6,754 nt of DNA from an uncultured Oxalobacteraceae bacterium (GTDB taxonomy: Bacteria; Pseudomonadota; Gammaproteobacteria; Burkholderiales; Burkholderiaceae_D), in assembly GCA_937996605.1 (NCBI GenBank), contig CALKVB010000285.1:1-6754 (forward strand), in the 5' to 3' direction. A program made the position numbers and the translations under genes. Shown here piece by piece: positions 4,958-6,754 of the stretch. Numbering within the stretch: position 1 is the stretch's first letter; the number at the start of each line of letters is the position of its first letter. The notes below the pieces were generated by a model that made no database searches, was not told the origin of the DNA, and worked only from the letters and a program-made list of their open reading frames with translations.

Positions 4958-6754
4958 TAAAATTTATAATTCAAGCCTGCATAGGCAACACGACCGGCGT
5001 AACCGCTAGAGTAGAAACGGTCCTTGGTATCGTTGCCCAAATGCGAACGTGATTCAGCTTTGTTCAGGTTGAGTACCGCGAAGGTCAAACTGAGTTGTGG
5101 GCTGAGGTTGTACGCTGCATTCAAATCTAACTGGCTATACGGATCTTGATACACATTGAGCCCGTTGACTAAGCCACCCACCACTTCGCCTCGACGATTA
5201 TAAGAAGCACGCAGTAAGTATTGATCGTTACTATAAAACACGGTCAAGTTGGCTTGATTGCGGGCGCTGCCGACCAAAGGCGATTTACCGATGACCTTAC
5301 CGTTGGCCAAAGCGATCGCTGCTTGATTGGTTTGGTTATAGGTGTAGTTGGCTTGTACTCCGATGCCGGAATTCCAGGTGTGTTGTGCATACAGTTCTAC
5401 ACCTTGCGATACTGCATCGCGGCCACCGGCTGTGGTTGAGTAGTTCTGTACCGTAACCGCATTGCCGCCCACATTCAAAGGCACAGTGAGTACTACAGGA
5501 ACCGAGAAGTTGCTGACGTTCTTGCGGAACAAGCCCGCACCGAGGATAGAGCCACGTTGCACATACCATTCCACGCCAAGGTCGAACTGTGTTGCCTTAT
5601 ACGGCTCCAGCGACTTGTTACTTCCTTCGCCAAACCAACCTTGTTGATCACCGCCACCGATCAAGCGACGATCATTGACATATTCTTGGCTGTAATAGGA
5701 CAAGTTGCCAGGAGAAGCGATATCACCATAACTAGGTCTCGCCACCACTTTAGAGGCCGCGGCGCGTAGCAATACAGTGTTAGTCAAATCATAGGCGAGA
5801 TTAATGCTAGGTAACACATCGGTATAGCTGCGATCTAAAGAGCTCACGACAAACGATGAGGTGTGCGCAGTGCTATCCGGTAAGGTGGTGAAGCCACTAA
5901 CGCAACCGGATCCAGCAGGCGCACCCAGCGCAGGTAGGCCGCCCGCGCGGCAGGGGGCTGGGCTGCCATTGCTGCCATTGTAGAAGTAGTCGTTGTAGTA
6001 ATCGACTTGGTCGGTGGAATCGGCGTGCTGCTTGGTTTTGACAAAACGAATGCCAACATTGCCCCTTAAATGCGTGGTCTTGATATTCGCTTGCAAATAT
6101 GCCGAGTTAATTTTTTCGCTGACGTTATAAACAAAATTGTCTTCATTGCGGGTACGCATCTGACCATAGGTTTGATTCAAATGATCAATGTATGCGCCGT
6201 AATTAATTGCAGGGAAAGCGCTAGCAGTGAAACCGCCTGGGAGATTGCCTAACGAGCTAGGGTAGAGATAATTTGCTTGGAATTTGTTGGCGCTTGCATC
6301 ACATCCTGTTTGATAGCGATTGTCGTAGTTGCTGGCGTCTGTTCCTTTGCAAGCCCAGTAGTTATTGCCAGTGCTACGATGGGTTCCGCCATCACGTGCT
6401 TTGGCACCAAACTGCAAGGATTCGAGCCAATCGCTATCGGCTTGCCAAGTAAAATCAGCTTGTGCATATTTTTGCTCGGTGCTGTTCTTAGTCCATGACG
6501 AAGAAGTCGAACCTAAGTCAATTTCAGCAATACCTTTTTGCAGATTCGCCATCAGTTCTGGCGAAAATGCCATGCTTGGTGTGCCGACTGTACTCCACGA
6601 ACTCGCGTAGTTACCCAAGGTCCAGCTACCATTAGCATTTTGTAGGCGCGGTTTAATCGGCATGGTGAATTGCATCTCCGGTCCACCGTTAGCCCAAGTA
6701 TGACCGAACTTGAAATTGGCATCCAAGGATGCGCCATGCCATTCGGCTTCAAAG
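4957..6754 (-). CDS. TonB-dependent outer-membrane receptor, C-terminal 598 residues (start beyond the window)
   Basis: The frame is open to the right edge: nine codons (FEAEWHGAS) precede the first possible start-like TTG at 6726, so this is an internal fragment. Plug domain and TonB box lie outside. Barrel features are clear: alternating amphipathic strands rich in Tyr, Gly and Asn; 'DRSYTDVLPSINLAYDLTN' (about residues 307-325 of the fragment); 'RAAASKVVARPSYGDI' (330-345); 'NKSLEPYKATQFDLGVEWY' (379-397); 'SQGVELYAQHTW' (449-460); and the C-terminal strand 'RVAYAGLNYKF' ending in phenylalanine, as needed for Bam-dependent assembly. These motifs match the large Xanthomonas/Caulobacter-type receptors that import carbohydrate-derived or other complex substrates using TonB-ExbBD energy. 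The only four cysteines fall in two close pairs (135/151 and 268/284) within Gly/Asn/Ser-rich, loop-like stretches. The halogenase gene follows downstream. A siderophore receptor is less likely from the motif style, but the substrate cannot be read from sequence. Confidence 0.93.
   Translation of the reverse strand, partial: FEAEWHGASLDANFKFGHTWANGGPEMQFTMPIKPRLQNANGSWTLGNYASSWSTVGTPSMAFSPELMANLQKGIAEIDLGSTSSSWTKNSTEQKYAQADFTWQADSDWLESLQFGAKARDGGTHRSTGNNYWACKGTDASNYDNRYQTGCDASANKFQANYLYPSSLGNLPGGFTASAFPAINYGAYIDHLNQTYGQMRTRNEDNFVYNVSEKINSAYLQANIKTTHLRGNVGIRFVKTKQHADSTDQVDYYNDYFYNGSNGSPAPCRAGGLPALGAPAGSGCVSGFTTLPDSTAHTSSFVVSSLDRSYTDVLPSINLAYDLTNTVLLRAAASKVVARPSYGDIASPGNLSYYSQEYVNDRRLIGGGDQQGWFGEGSNKSLEPYKATQFDLGVEWYVQRGSILGAGLFRKNVSNFSVPVVLTVPLNVGGNAVTVQNYSTTAGGRDAVSQGVELYAQHTWNSGIGVQANYTYNQTNQAAIALANGKVIGKSPLVGSARNQANLTVFYSNDQYLLRASYNRRGEVVGGLVNGLNVYQDPYSQLDLNAAYNLSPQLSLTFAVLNLNKAESRSHLGNDTKDRFYSSGYAGRVAYAGLNYKF

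Noticed and set aside
6720..6726. TTG or ATG near 6720-6726 as the start of the receptor gene
   Set aside because: The frame continues without a stop to the window edge with receptor-like sequence, and a real start would need a signal peptide and plug domain, both absent here.

Overview
The window comes from a Gram-negative bacterium, very probably a proteobacterium. It carries an outer-membrane TonB-dependent receptor of the large Xanthomonas/Caulobacter-like type beside a flavin-dependent 'tryptophan halogenase' family gene. It also carries a periplasmic binding-protein-like gene joined to a membrane sensor. By eye the GC content is moderate, somewhat lower in the left 1.5 kb than in the halogenase/receptor part. 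A freshwater or marine beta- or gammaproteobacterium (for example an Oxalobacteraceae such as Undibacterium) would fit, but this is a guess from gene content.

Layout. (1) 1-1293, minus strand: a two-gene unit. A 310-aa exported protein related to family 3 solute-binding proteins comes first. Two bases after its stop begins the N-terminal 119 residues of a membrane sensor that runs off the left edge. A good sigma70-type promoter (1391-1418) drives the unit, and a hairpin-like palindrome lies across its -10 region. (2) 1294-1803: about 500 bp between divergent genes, holding that promoter, A-tracts and a possible decayed minus-strand coding remnant (1510-1701). (3) 1804-2934, plus strand: a 376-aa multi-pass acyltransferase 3 family protein that stands alone. 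(4) 2935-3095: a short gap between convergent genes. (5) 3096-4622, minus strand: a complete 508-aa flavin-dependent halogenase family protein with its catalytic signatures intact. (6) 4623-4956: a gap with a strong 13-bp hairpin terminator or attenuator and a 14-bp tandem repeat over the receptor's stop codon. (7) 4957-6754, minus strand: the C-terminal 598 residues of a TonB-dependent receptor whose start lies beyond the right edge.

How they may work together. The receptor is upstream of the halogenase on the same strand. This pairing recurs in proteobacteria that take up complex organic substrates, so an uptake-plus-modification module is likely, with the substrate unknown. The hairpin between them would make halogenase expression lower than, or separately controlled from, receptor expression. 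The binding protein/sensor pair has no transporter genes in view and looks like a signalling pair rather than an uptake system. The acyltransferase has no visible functional tie to either neighbour.

Nothing here is clearly a new defence or mobile system. The most useful leads are the halogenase/receptor module, the ligand-binding-protein/sensor pair, and the regulatory structures around them.
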